Made by a program: the position numbers and the translations under genes. Source: Acidobacteriota bacterium (GTDB taxonomy: Bacteria; Acidobacteriota; Vicinamibacteria; Vicinamibacterales; Vicinamibacteraceae). Taken from it: a stretch of 11,883 nt of DNA. The DNA lies in contig JACDAO010000002.1 in NCBI GenBank assembly GCA_013695405.1, forward strand, positions 1-11,883. The letters are read 5' to 3'. The notes below the pieces were generated by a model, which saw only the letters and a list, made by a program, of their open reading frames with translations, was not told where the DNA came from and did no database searches. How positions within the stretch are numbered: position 1 is the stretch's first letter; each line of letters begins with the position of its first letter. Positions 1 through 6,701 of the stretch are shown one piece after another.

Positions 1-45
1 GCGCTGTCCGCGCTGCGTCCGCCAAATGTATCTGACCTTAAGGGT

Positions 46-61
46 ACGTCCGGGGACTCTA
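46..61 (-). repeat. IS256-type terminal repeat, copy B (direct orientation)
   Basis: This is a perfect 16-bp match to 896-911 in the same orientation. Ends of one IS256 element must be inverted, so this copy must mark a different element whose interior would lie to the left, or result from rearrangement. The surrounding 1-243 holds no gene I can support. A short plus-strand frame from position 2 carries a CPRC motif and ends at a stop codon near 124, but it is too short to name. Confidence 0.5.
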
Positions 62-243
62 CCCCCAAGGCCTGACCGTATGGAGCACGACATGACGCTG
101 TTACGTCGATCTGGACTTCGGTTGTGACCGACGATGTCGCGAAACTGCCGGCGGCGCTCCGCGTTCGCTGCAGAGCTACGCCCGGGACCACGCGGCCGAC
201 ATCAAGGCTTGAGAGCAGGACACGGCGCTCACGCCGGGCTCTC

Positions 244-795
244 TCAGACCTCCGCGCCATCGAAGACGAGATCACGGTCCGCAATCGTCGGCATCCCGTT
301 CCGTACGAGCGACTGCTCCCCTCGAACATTCCCAACAGCACGAACATCTGAGCGACGAGCGGCACCACCCGGCCGCCGACGTCGTTGCAGATGCTCGCGG
401 CGACCAAAGAGACTGCGGAGAAACGCGGTCCAAAAGGCCTTGTCCTCCACCGAGGTGTCCAGTTCGGCGCAGATCCGCGAGACCTCAGACTTGGAGATGC
501 CATCCACGCCCAGCGCCTTCACCAGATCGTCGACCTTGCGCGTCGCCGTGCACGTAGGCCTCCTGCACGACGGCCAACAGCGGGTGCTCGGCGCGGCGCC
601 GGGGCTGCAGCAGCGACGGGAAGTACGTGCCCAACCGGACTTTGGGATCGCCAGCTCGATCGTCCCCATCCGCGTGTCCCAGGTGCGCGTGCGGCTCCCG
701 TTGCGGTAGGCGGTCCGCTCCCCGGTCCGCTCGTGGCGCTCGGCGCCGATGAGGCCGGCCACTTCGCTCTCCATCCTTGACTTGGCCATCGTCAT
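244..795 (-). pseudogene. Decayed IS256-family transposase
   Basis: This is a relic of an IS256-family (Mutator-like DDE) transposase. Recognisable family blocks, in order, are AGLIGAERHERTGERTAYRNG, GTIELAIPK, then in another frame GTYFPSLLQPRRRAEH and VVQEAYVHG, then back in the first frame TRKVDDLVKALG, SKSEVSRICAELD and AFWTAFLRSL. The frame changes near 640 (apparent loss of 1 nt) and near 544 (apparent loss of 5 nt from the usual HGVSTRKV block). About 60 codons that normally lie between ELD and AFW, holding the first catalytic Asp, are absent near 445. The rest of the DDE triad after FLRSL (near 409) is also missing. The start at 795 follows a good AAGGAGG ribosome-binding site (798-804). 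The N-terminus is shorter than usual. No active product is expected. The frame stays open to 244, but the last 55 or so codons are not recognisable. Confidence 0.82.
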
Positions 796-911
796 CGCCT
801 CCTTGTGTGTGTCCTTCCGCCAGAAAGAACTCACGGGAACGATGCACGATGGCCCTCGACGCTGTCTACGCCGCCGGCCTCACTGAATTTCCACCACGTC
901 CGGGGACTCTA
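409..911 (-). mobile_element. IS256-type insertion sequence remnant
   Basis: This is the recognisable extent of the element. It runs from the outer end upstream of the transposase (read on the minus strand as TAGAGTCCCCGGACGT, starting at 911) through a roughly 100-nt leader to the last transposase homology near 409. The opposite, inverted end was not found: at low coordinates the same 16-mer appears only in direct orientation (46-61). No target-site duplication could be assigned. The element is therefore inactive and truncated. How far its debris extends below 409 cannot be judged by eye. Confidence 0.65.
896..911 (-). repeat. IS256-type terminal repeat, copy A
   Basis: The plus strand reads ACGTCCGGGGACTCTA. 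It sits about 100 nt upstream of the transposase start, where the left terminal repeat of this IS group is expected. An identical 16-mer lies at 46-61. Confidence 0.6.
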
Positions 912-1110
912 ACGTCTCAACGCGGAATCCGGGCAGGCCCAGAGTCAAGAGAAGACGACACCGGGTGGTCCGGTGCCAAGTGGGGTCGCTCTGGACCGCC
1001 ACCGAATAAGTCACACCGAGGCACAAGAAACCTAGGATCTCTCTGGGATTCGGTCTCGGTGTGGCGTGATCGGCATAGGTGCGACCGTCAAAACAACTGA
1101 ATGCCGGGGA
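912..1110. other. Intergenic stretch with inverted repeats
   Basis: No gene is supported here. The stretch lies between the IS remnant and the 3' end of the putative lipoprotein gene. It contains a perfect short hairpin at 959-975 (CACCGG, 5-nt loop, CCGGTG) and a longer-range 9-bp inverted repeat at 1012-1020 and 1055-1063 (CACACCGAG with CTCGGTGTG, 34-nt spacer). The second repeat lies 48-99 nt beyond the lipoprotein stop codon, so it could fold in that gene's 3' transcript. No T-tract follows it. Confidence 0.4.
1012..1063. repeat. 9-bp perfect inverted repeat, 34-nt spacer
   Basis: The arms are CACACCGAG (1012-1020) and CTCGGTGTG (1055-1063). The spacer includes the palindrome CCTAGG. 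This may be a transcript hairpin downstream of the minus-strand lipoprotein gene, or the ends of a very small degenerate mobile sequence. Neither role can be proved from one copy. Confidence 0.35.
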
Positions 1111-1605
1111 TTAGTTGGACGACCCAGACATGACTCGGATTACTCCCGTGAAGCAAACGCTCTTGCCGAATTCGGGGCACGGGCTGATTACGTCGAAGGT
1201 CGCATGTACTCGGGCCCCCACCAGCCACCCTTCGACGACGGTGCCGTTCAATACCGCCTTCTGCGTCTGATTGTTTTGCGTTCCTTCGACAAGCGCGACG
1301 AACGAGCGCCCCGCGTTGCTGCCGATGACCTCATACCGAGCCTTGACCTGAGCAACGGTGCCGTTGTCTACAAAATCAAGAACCTCCCCGGCGAAAGTTC
1401 CAGGGACATCACCCCCCGTGACGCCTGCCAGCGTGGGAAAGGTGGGTAGCCACTTGGTGAAGGTCACTTCAACATTGGACCCACCGCGTTTGGCCAGCAT
1501 CTGCGTTCCAGACCCACCCCCGACAACCGAGGGCGCGGCTGGCGAGACCGGTTGGCTGCTGCACGCCGCGGCGAAGACACAGAAGCCGAGTATTGCCTGT
1601 CTCAT
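1111..1605 (-). CDS. Putative lipoprotein of unknown function
   Basis: This encodes 164 residues with no domain I recognise. The N-terminus has a single Arg, a hydrophobic stretch and Cys15 in the context FAAACSS, which fits a loose lipobox. The mature protein would begin at Cys15 and be lipid-anchored, probably facing the periplasm. A low-complexity Pro/Ser/Gly linker (residues 18-35) follows, then a compact domain rich in beta-type sequence. That domain includes two later cysteines in the context SPCPEFGKSVCF (about residues 141-151), possibly a disulfide. The start is supported by a GGAG about 8 nt upstream. The gene is divergent from the kinase gene, so the two may share a control region. 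GC and codon use resemble the neighbours. I am confident it is a gene and not at all sure of its function. Confidence 0.72.
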   Translation of the reverse strand: MRQAILGFCVFAAACSSQPVSPAAPSVVGGGSGTQMLAKRGGSNVEVTFTKWLPTFPTLAGVTGGDVPGTFAGEVLDFVDNGTVAQVKARYEVIGSNAGRSFVALVEGTQNNQTQKAVLNGTVVEGWLVGARVHATFDVISPCPEFGKSVCFTGVIRVMSGSSN

Positions 1606-1813
1606 CGTGCCACTCCATTCAAGGGAGGGTGTGGAAACGGCCCGATAAGTTCGGAAGCGCCGTTGCGGGCCCGTTTCTTATTTGTTCCCTCGCCTGGTGT
1701 ACGCGGAAACGGCGGAGAACCGGGGCCAACGGGCTGCGGCCTCGCGCGGAATGGGCTTGCTGCCGCTGCTGGCGGGGCTTATCCTCGGGGCCATGGCTTT
1801 GCCAGACCGGGCG
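1606..1813. promoter_or_regulatory. Divergent promoter region with imperfect inverted repeat
   Basis: This lies between the starts of the minus-strand lipoprotein gene and the plus-strand kinase gene (taking the kinase start at 1814). It contains an imperfect inverted repeat, AAACGGCCCG (1635-1644) and CGGGCCCGTTT (1666-1676), with one bulged base and a 21-nt spacer. This may be an operator or a hairpin. I could not assign convincing -35/-10 elements on either strand. If the kinase starts further upstream (an open frame exists from TTG 1682), the true intergenic part shrinks to about 76 nt. Confidence 0.3.
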
Positions 1814-4420
1814 ATGCCGTCGGAACACGGGCTTCCGTGCTCATCAGGTGTGCCAAAAAACCCCAGGTGGGCACGCGTCAAGGCCATATTCCTCAGCGTC
1901 CTGGATATTCCGGACGCCGACCGTCCGAAGTTTCTGGCTGATGCGTGCGGCGGCGACGCGGACGTCGAACGCGAGGTCGTATCCCTGTTGGCCCATGATG
2001 TGGAGGCCGGCAGCTTCTGCGAAACACCGGCGGCTGGATTGCTCGGGGTTGGGGCCCTGCCGCCAGTGGCTGCTCCGGTCCGGCTTCCGGCCGGCTCGCG
2101 TCTGGGTGTTTACGAAGTCACCGGCTTCATCGCCGCGGGCGGGATGGGCGAAGTCTACTGCGCGAGAGACACGCAGCTGGGCCGCGAGGTTGCGATCAAA
2201 CGCGTGGGCGCGGAGTTCGCGAATCCCCAGGCAACCGCGCGGCTGATCGGGGAGGCGCGCCACGCCTCCAGCCTCAAGCATCCTAATATCTGCACAATCC
2301 ACGAGGTCGGCACGGCCGAAGGCCGCCCGTTCATCGTGATGGAACTCATTGACGGACGCCCGCTCAGCGAGGTGTTGCGCGAGGGCCGCCCGACGCTGGG
2401 CGTTGCGCTGAGGTATGGGATCGAGGTCGCGGATGCGCTGGACCATGCTCATGGTCGGGGCGTCGTGCACCGGGACCTCAAGAGCTCGAACATCGTCATC
2501 GATCGCAGCGGCAAACCGATCGTGCTTGATTTTGGGCTCGCGAAGCGCCTGTTGAAGAGCGGAGAGCCCCAGACAGTCGAGTCGAATGTCGGAAACCATC
2601 ATACGCCGGCGGGAACATTGAGCCACATGGCGCCCGAGGTGCTCCTTGGCGGTCGCGCCGACGCACGAACCGACGTCTGGGCGATAGGGGTCCTGCTGTA
2701 TGAGCTCGCGACCGGCGGCCTGCCGTTCACAGGACGCACGCCTTTCGAAACGAGCGCCGCAATTCTGGGTGAGCCGCCGAGGCCGATGGAGCCGCGCGTG
2801 CCGCTGGCGTTGCGGCTGGTCATCGAGCGCTGTCTTGTCAAGAACCCGGGCAACCGATATCAGCGCGCATCGGATGTCCGGGCGGCGCTCGAACGCATCG
2901 AGGAGACCCAGAGCTGGCCGATTGTCTGGCGTCTGCTGATCCAAGGCCGGCCCAGGGCGCTGCAGATTACGGCAGGGGTCGCTCTACTCGTCCTCTCCGC
3001 GCTGAGCGTTACTGGGCTGCGCCGACATTTGGACGCGGCGGCGCCGCACGTCAGTACATTTGCTGTGCTGCCGCTCGCCAACGACGCTGGCAACGCCGCC
3101 GACGAGGTCTTCGTGGCGGGCATGACCGACGCGCTCACCGCGCAACTCGGCGCGATCGGCACCGTTCGTGTCATCTCCCGCTCGTCGGCAATCCACGCGG
3201 TGGCTTCCGGCCAAACGGTCCCAGAAATCGGGCGCGCCCTCGGCGCCGATGCGGTGCTGCGTGGCACTGTAGGACGGTTGTCGAACCGCATACGACTGAG
3301 CCTCCGTCTCACGGAGGCCGCAACTGGCCGCGTGATCTGGTCAGATGACTTCGAGCGGCACGCCCGTGAAGTGCTTGTGCTGCAGGCCGACGCGGTTCGC
3401 GCGCTGGCGTTCGGGATTCGGGCAGGTCTGCGGCCAGACGTCCGCGAACGCCTCACGATGGTACGCGCGATCGGCCCGGACGTGTACGAGGCGTACGTGA
3501 AAGGACGCTACGCGTACGACCAGCGGACACCTGACTCGCTGCAGGTGGCGGTCAAGGAGTTCACCCGCGCCCTCGAGTTGGATCCGACGTACGCGCCCGC
3601 GTACGCCGCCCTCGCCAACTGCTACAACCAGTTGGGCACCGTTCTTGTTGGCAGCGGTTCTCCACGCGAGTATCGGCCCAGGGCGGCCGCCGCAGCGATC
3701 AAAGCCCTCCAGATCGATCCGAATTCCGCCGAGGCTCACACGGCGCTGGGCTTCGTGAGACATTACGAGTGGCAATGGAGGGATGCCGAACAGGAACTCA
3801 CGCGGGCAATCGAGCTCAATCCAAATTACGCGCTCGCGCACGTGTATTACGCCAACCTGCTGATGTCATTGAGGCGCTCCGACGAGTCGCTCCGGGAGAT
3901 TTTGGCCGCCAAGGATCTCGATCCCTTCTCGCTGGACGTCAACGCGAACCTCGGTTGGATGCTGGCGTCCGCCGGACGCTACGACGAAGCTATCGAGCAC
4001 CTGAAACGCACCGTGGCCCTCGATTCCAGCTATCCGCATGCGCGCACGCGGTTGGCCGAGGCCCTCAACTCGGCGGGTCGTTACGACGAAGCGCTTTCGC
4101 AGGTGAACGAGGCGGTCAGGCTCACCAACCGCTCGCCCAGCGCCCTTGGCCAGTTGGCGAAGACGTACGCCCTGTTGGGAAGAACGGCCGAAGCTCGTGC
4201 GGTTCTCGATGAGGTGCTCGCCCTCGCACGACATCAATATGTGCCACCCGCTTCGCTGTTTCTGCTGTATCAGGCGCTCGGCGAAACGGAAACGGCACTG
4301 GATTGGCTCGAACGCTCATATGACGAGCGCTCGAATTTCATGGCCTACATCGCCAGCCAGAACGAACTGCGATCGAACGCGCGGTTTCAGAGGATGCTGC
4401 GGCTGGTGGGCCTGAACTGA
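1814..4420 (+). CDS. Ser/Thr protein kinase with TolB-like domain and TPRs
   Basis: A membrane-anchored Hanks-type kinase (868 residues from ATG 1814), predicted to phosphorylate Ser/Thr on partner proteins. The N-terminal helix block WARVKAIFL...ACGGDADVEREV is typical of acidobacterial kinases. The kinase domain (about 100-365) has VAIK Lys129, HRDLKSSN (219-226), DFG (239-241) and APE (273-275), so the catalytic residues are present. The glycine loop reads IAAGGMGEVY: the first Gly of GxGxxG is Ala107. A membrane segment (about 385-405) is followed by a TolB/FlgO-like domain (about 416-530; FAVLPLAND..., RVISRSS, DAVLRGTV) and about seven TPRs (about 550-868) that would lie outside the cytoplasm. 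Start choice is uncertain: GTG 1850 best fits family N-termini, while the frame is open back to TTG 1682. No start has a good ribosome-binding site. The sigma gene follows after 25 nt. Confidence 0.93.
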   Translation: MPSEHGLPCSSGVPKNPRWARVKAIFLSVLDIPDADRPKFLADACGGDADVEREVVSLLAHDVEAGSFCETPAAGLLGVGALPPVAAPVRLPAGSRLGVYEVTGFIAAGGMGEVYCARDTQLGREVAIKRVGAEFANPQATARLIGEARHASSLKHPNICTIHEVGTAEGRPFIVMELIDGRPLSEVLREGRPTLGVALRYGIEVADALDHAHGRGVVHRDLKSSNIVIDRSGKPIVLDFGLAKRLLKSGEPQTVESNVGNHHTPAGTLSHMAPEVLLGGRADARTDVWAIGVLLYELATGGLPFTGRTPFETSAAILGEPPRPMEPRVPLALRLVIERCLVKNPGNRYQRASDVRAALERIEETQSWPIVWRLLIQGRPRALQITAGVALLVLSALSVTGLRRHLDAAAPHVSTFAVLPLANDAGNAADEVFVAGMTDALTAQLGAIGTVRVISRSSAIHAVASGQTVPEIGRALGADAVLRGTVGRLSNRIRLSLRLTEAATGRVIWSDDFERHAREVLVLQADAVRALAFGIRAGLRPDVRERLTMVRAIGPDVYEAYVKGRYAYDQRTPDSLQVAVKEFTRALELDPTYAPAYAALANCYNQLGTVLVGSGSPREYRPRAAAAAIKALQIDPNSAEAHTALGFVRHYEWQWRDAEQELTRAIELNPNYALAHVYYANLLMSLRRSDESLREILAAKDLDPFSLDVNANLGWMLASAGRYDEAIEHLKRTVALDSSYPHARTRLAEALNSAGRYDEALSQVNEAVRLTNRSPSALGQLAKTYALLGRTAEARAVLDEVLALARHQYVPPASLFLLYQALGETETALDWLERSYDERSNFMAYIASQNELRSNARFQRMLRLVGLN

Positions 4421-4445
4421 TCGCGCGTGGTATGGGGAATCCGCC

Positions 4446-5015
4446 GTGTCGTCTTCTCCATCAGACCTGACACAGCTGCTGGTGCGATGGTCCGAGGGGG
4501 ATGCGGACGCGCTAGAGCAACTTCTGCCCGTGGTATACCGGGAGCTGAGGCGGATCGCCCTTCGCCAGATGCGGCGGGAACGGGACGATCACACGCTTGT
4601 TCCGACGGCCCTCGTCCACGAGCTCTACCTGCGTCTGGTCGATCAACGGATGATGACCTGGCAGAATCGCGCGCACTTCTTTGGATTGGCCGCTCAACTC
4701 ATGCGCCGCATCCTCGTGGACCACGCCCGCGCCCGCCACGCGGGCAAGCGCGGCGACCCCGCAGCGCGCGTCTCGCTGGAGGTTGGGTTGGAGGAGGCTC
4801 CCAATCGAGACGCGCCGGAAGACGTGCTCGCCATCAACCTGGCACTCGAACGGCTCGCGACGCTCGATCCAGAGCAGGCCCGCATCGTCGAACTGCGATT
4901 CTTTGCGGGCCTGACAGTGGAGGAAACCGCACACGTTGTGAATCGCTCGCCTCGAACGATCAAACGCGAATGGCGCCTGGCGCGTGCCTGGCTTTTCCGG
5001 GAACTGCAGCCGTAG
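4446..5015 (+). CDS. ECF-type RNA polymerase sigma factor (TIGR02999-like)
   Basis: A 189-residue extracytoplasmic-function sigma factor that would direct core RNA polymerase to its own promoter set. Region 2 spans about 7-95: LLVRWSEGDADALEQLLPVVYRELRRIA, then LVPTALVHELYLRLVD, then HFFGLAAQLMRRILVDHARAR. Region 4 spans about 130-186 and ends in a helix-turn-helix (LTVEETAHVVNRSPRTIKREW). The GTG start at 4446 is preceded by GGGGAA. It lies 25 nt after the kinase stop and is almost certainly cotranscribed. No separate anti-sigma gene is visible. In region 2.2 the usual acidic DAED-type stretch is replaced by PTALVHE, which puts a Thr (Thr54) where a negative charge normally helps bind core polymerase. 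Together with the adjacent kinase, this suggests control by phosphorylation, as reported for ECF43 sigma factors paired with kinases. That link is inference. Confidence 0.93.
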   Translation: MSSSPSDLTQLLVRWSEGDADALEQLLPVVYRELRRIALRQMRRERDDHTLVPTALVHELYLRLVDQRMMTWQNRAHFFGLAAQLMRRILVDHARARHAGKRGDPAARVSLEVGLEEAPNRDAPEDVLAINLALERLATLDPEQARIVELRFFAGLTVEETAHVVNRSPRTIKREWRLARAWLFRELQP

Positions 5016-5020
5016 CGGAG

Positions 5021-5035
5021 CAGCTCTCGGAGCTG
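5021..5035. terminator. Small hairpin between convergent genes
   Basis: A perfect 6-bp stem, CAGCTC, 3-nt loop, GAGCTG. It lies 5 nt after the sigma-factor stop codon and 35 nt beyond the 3' end of the opposing ceramidase-like gene. There is no T-tract on either strand, so its role as a terminator is only suggested by position. Confidence 0.25.
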
Positions 5036-5070
5036 GCGACGGGATCGCGAGTTGATGCGACGCGGCGCGC

Positions 5071-6516
5071 TCACCGATGCTGCTCCGCGACCGCCGCGTG
5101 TCCAGTACCTGTCGAAGCCGCGGCGATGCCAGCCGACACAGCCATCGCCTTCAGCAACCTGACGGCTTCGGCCACGAGTCGCTCGCCGCCGCCTGGCGCG
5201 ATGCGCGAGTTGACCGTCTCGTAGCTGCCCTCCTTGAACGCCTGCTCCGTGGGGATGTACGCCGGGTTGTCGTTGCTCAGTTCGATCACCAGGGTATGCG
5301 CGAACGGGGACGCCTGCTTGATGGCCAACCCGAGCTCCGCGAACACCTCGCCGGGCAGGAGCACGATCGCCAGATCGGGATGGAGGCGGAAGACCTGTAC
5401 CTCGGCGTCCAGGCTCGGGCCCCGGCTCGCGAGGTCGAGAGTGGCGACGATGTCGACTTGCGTCAGGAAGGGGAGGGCGCTGGTGCCCACCTTCGGCATG
5501 TCGGCCCGCGCCGAGGCCACCTGAGCGTCGGAGACCACGCGCAGCGGCAGTGTGATGCGTGCCGATGCCGCGGCCAGTGACGGCGGGGCCAGGGGCGTGC
5601 GTGGTCGCGCCGACAAGACATCCACGGCCAATTGCTGGCCAATCAGGCGCGACTGGAGGCGGCGACGGCCACTGACGTCGAGGTGATTGATGTCACCGCA
5701 CGTGCCGAGGCCGAAGACGGAGATGAACCGTTCGCCGAACTCGCGGCGCAGCTCGTGTTCGAGGTGACCGGGGTAGTCGGCCGAGTACGCCGTGCCTCCG
5801 CCCATCGTATCGAGGTGCAGCGCGAACACGGTCAGCGATCCGACCGGCGTACCGTCCTTCGTGATCAACAAGAAGGGCAGGTCGGGATCGGTCGGTCCTG
5901 CCACGCGCACGATGTCAGGGTTCGATACGCCTGGGTTGAAGCGGACGGTGCCATCCTTCATGTGGAACCGGCGGTTGAACGACACCCGGTCCTCGGTGGC
6001 GACAACGAACTCCAGCGTGGCCGGCGAGACGCCAGCCGCCGCAGCCACAATCACGTCGACCAGACGGTCGCGCAGCGTGTCGGGATACTTCACCGACGCG
6101 AGTGGGTCGGTGCCGAACTTCGCGGCCGCCTGCTCGCTGAACAGGCGCGCCCGCGGGCCCGAGAACATCGGGCCCGTGTGCGTGTGGGTCGCCGTGATCG
6201 CGATGTTGGTCGCCGGGATCCCCGTCTGCTGCGCAGCCAGCGTGCGCGCCTCCGTGGTCAGCGCTTGCGGCAGGCCGATTAGGTCGGCCACCACCAGCGC
6301 CGTCTTCGTCGTGCCTTGCTGGAAGACGAGTGCCTTGGCTTTCAGGGGATCCTTCGTGCCGGTGCTCAGGCGCTCCGCGAAGTAGCCATCCATCCGGTAG
6401 CCCAGGGGCGGCGTGATCTCGATCTCCGCCAAGCCAACGCTGAGCGGTGCATGCTGGGCGACCGCGCTGCCCGCCATCGCCAGCACGGCGATGACCATGA
6501 CGAGTCTCAGGAACAT
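5071..6516 (-). CDS. Secreted neutral ceramidase-like hydrolase (PF04734 type)
   Basis: A 481-residue exported protein with the fold signature of the neutral/alkaline non-lysosomal ceramidase N-terminal domain. Members of that family cleave the amide bond of ceramide. Residues 1-20 form a clear signal peptide ending AVA before Q21. Family blocks follow: ITPPLGYRMDGYFAERLSTG (34-53), ATHTHTGP (109-116, putative metal ligands His111 and His113), SFNRRFHMKDGTVRFNPG (179-196), ALHLDT (232-237, His234), SADYPGHLEHEL (245-256) and GTCGDINHLD (271-280). The last block occupies the position of the GDVSPN amidase box, but Asn277 stands where that motif has its nucleophilic Ser. Activity on ceramide is therefore doubtful. 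The start at 6516 is chosen for the signal peptide; the frame is open back to 6681 but that extension looks non-coding. The gene is divergent from the NagA-like gene and convergent with the kinase-sigma operon. Confidence 0.88.
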   Translation of the reverse strand: MFLRLVMVIAVLAMAGSAVAQHAPLSVGLAEIEITPPLGYRMDGYFAERLSTGTKDPLKAKALVFQQGTTKTALVVADLIGLPQALTTEARTLAAQQTGIPATNIAITATHTHTGPMFSGPRARLFSEQAAAKFGTDPLASVKYPDTLRDRLVDVIVAAAAGVSPATLEFVVATEDRVSFNRRFHMKDGTVRFNPGVSNPDIVRVAGPTDPDLPFLLITKDGTPVGSLTVFALHLDTMGGGTAYSADYPGHLEHELRREFGERFISVFGLGTCGDINHLDVSGRRRLQSRLIGQQLAVDVLSARPRTPLAPPSLAAASARITLPLRVVSDAQVASARADMPKVGTSALPFLTQVDIVATLDLASRGPSLDAEVQVFRLHPDLAIVLLPGEVFAELGLAIKQASPFAHTLVIELSNDNPAYIPTEQAFKEGSYETVNSRIAPGGGERLVAEAVRLLKAMAVSAGIAAASTGTGHAAVAEQHR

Positions 6517-6701
6517 GCGCCTACGGTACCTCACGGCGGCCAACCCGCGGGTCCGCGCGCACGTCATCCCGGGGGGTGCGCCCCGGTAGACTCGAAGCAG
6601 TCGCGCGCGTCTGAGCTCGTCGATCATGTCTTGCACCCTCGGGTACCATGCGCTGCACCAGCACGGCACTTGGACCGTCATGGGACAATGCGCTGACGCT
6701 C
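6517..6701. promoter_or_regulatory. Divergent intergenic region, ceramidase-like / NagA-like
   Basis: This region must hold the promoters for the two diverging genes. An inverted repeat CCGGGG / CCCCGG lies near 6569-6586 and could be an operator or a chance GC palindrome. I found no convincing -35/-10 pair. An in-frame ATG at 6648 could extend the NagA-like gene into this region. Confidence 0.3.

Noticed and set aside
2..124. Plus-strand frame with a CPRC motif ending near 124, possibly the tail of a zinc-ribbon protein
   Set aside because: Only about 40 codons, no second Cys pair, and it overlaps the IS end sequence; too little to call a gene.
1..420. Minus-strand frame open from about 420 to the window edge
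   Set aside because: High GC makes long open frames common. No start, ribosome-binding site or recognisable motif was seen, and it is out of frame with the transposase.
1682..1813. N-terminal extension of the kinase from TTG 1682
   Set aside because: Family proteins begin shortly before the W..VK block at about 1862, and no ribosome-binding site supports the upstream start; kept as an alternative only.
1844..2944. Long minus-strand open frame opposite the kinase gene
   Set aside because: It is the antisense shadow of a clearly conserved kinase domain and shows no family motifs.
6517..6681. Upstream extension of the ceramidase-like gene
   Set aside because: It would bury a clear signal peptide behind 55 unrelated residues; the start at 6516 is preferred.
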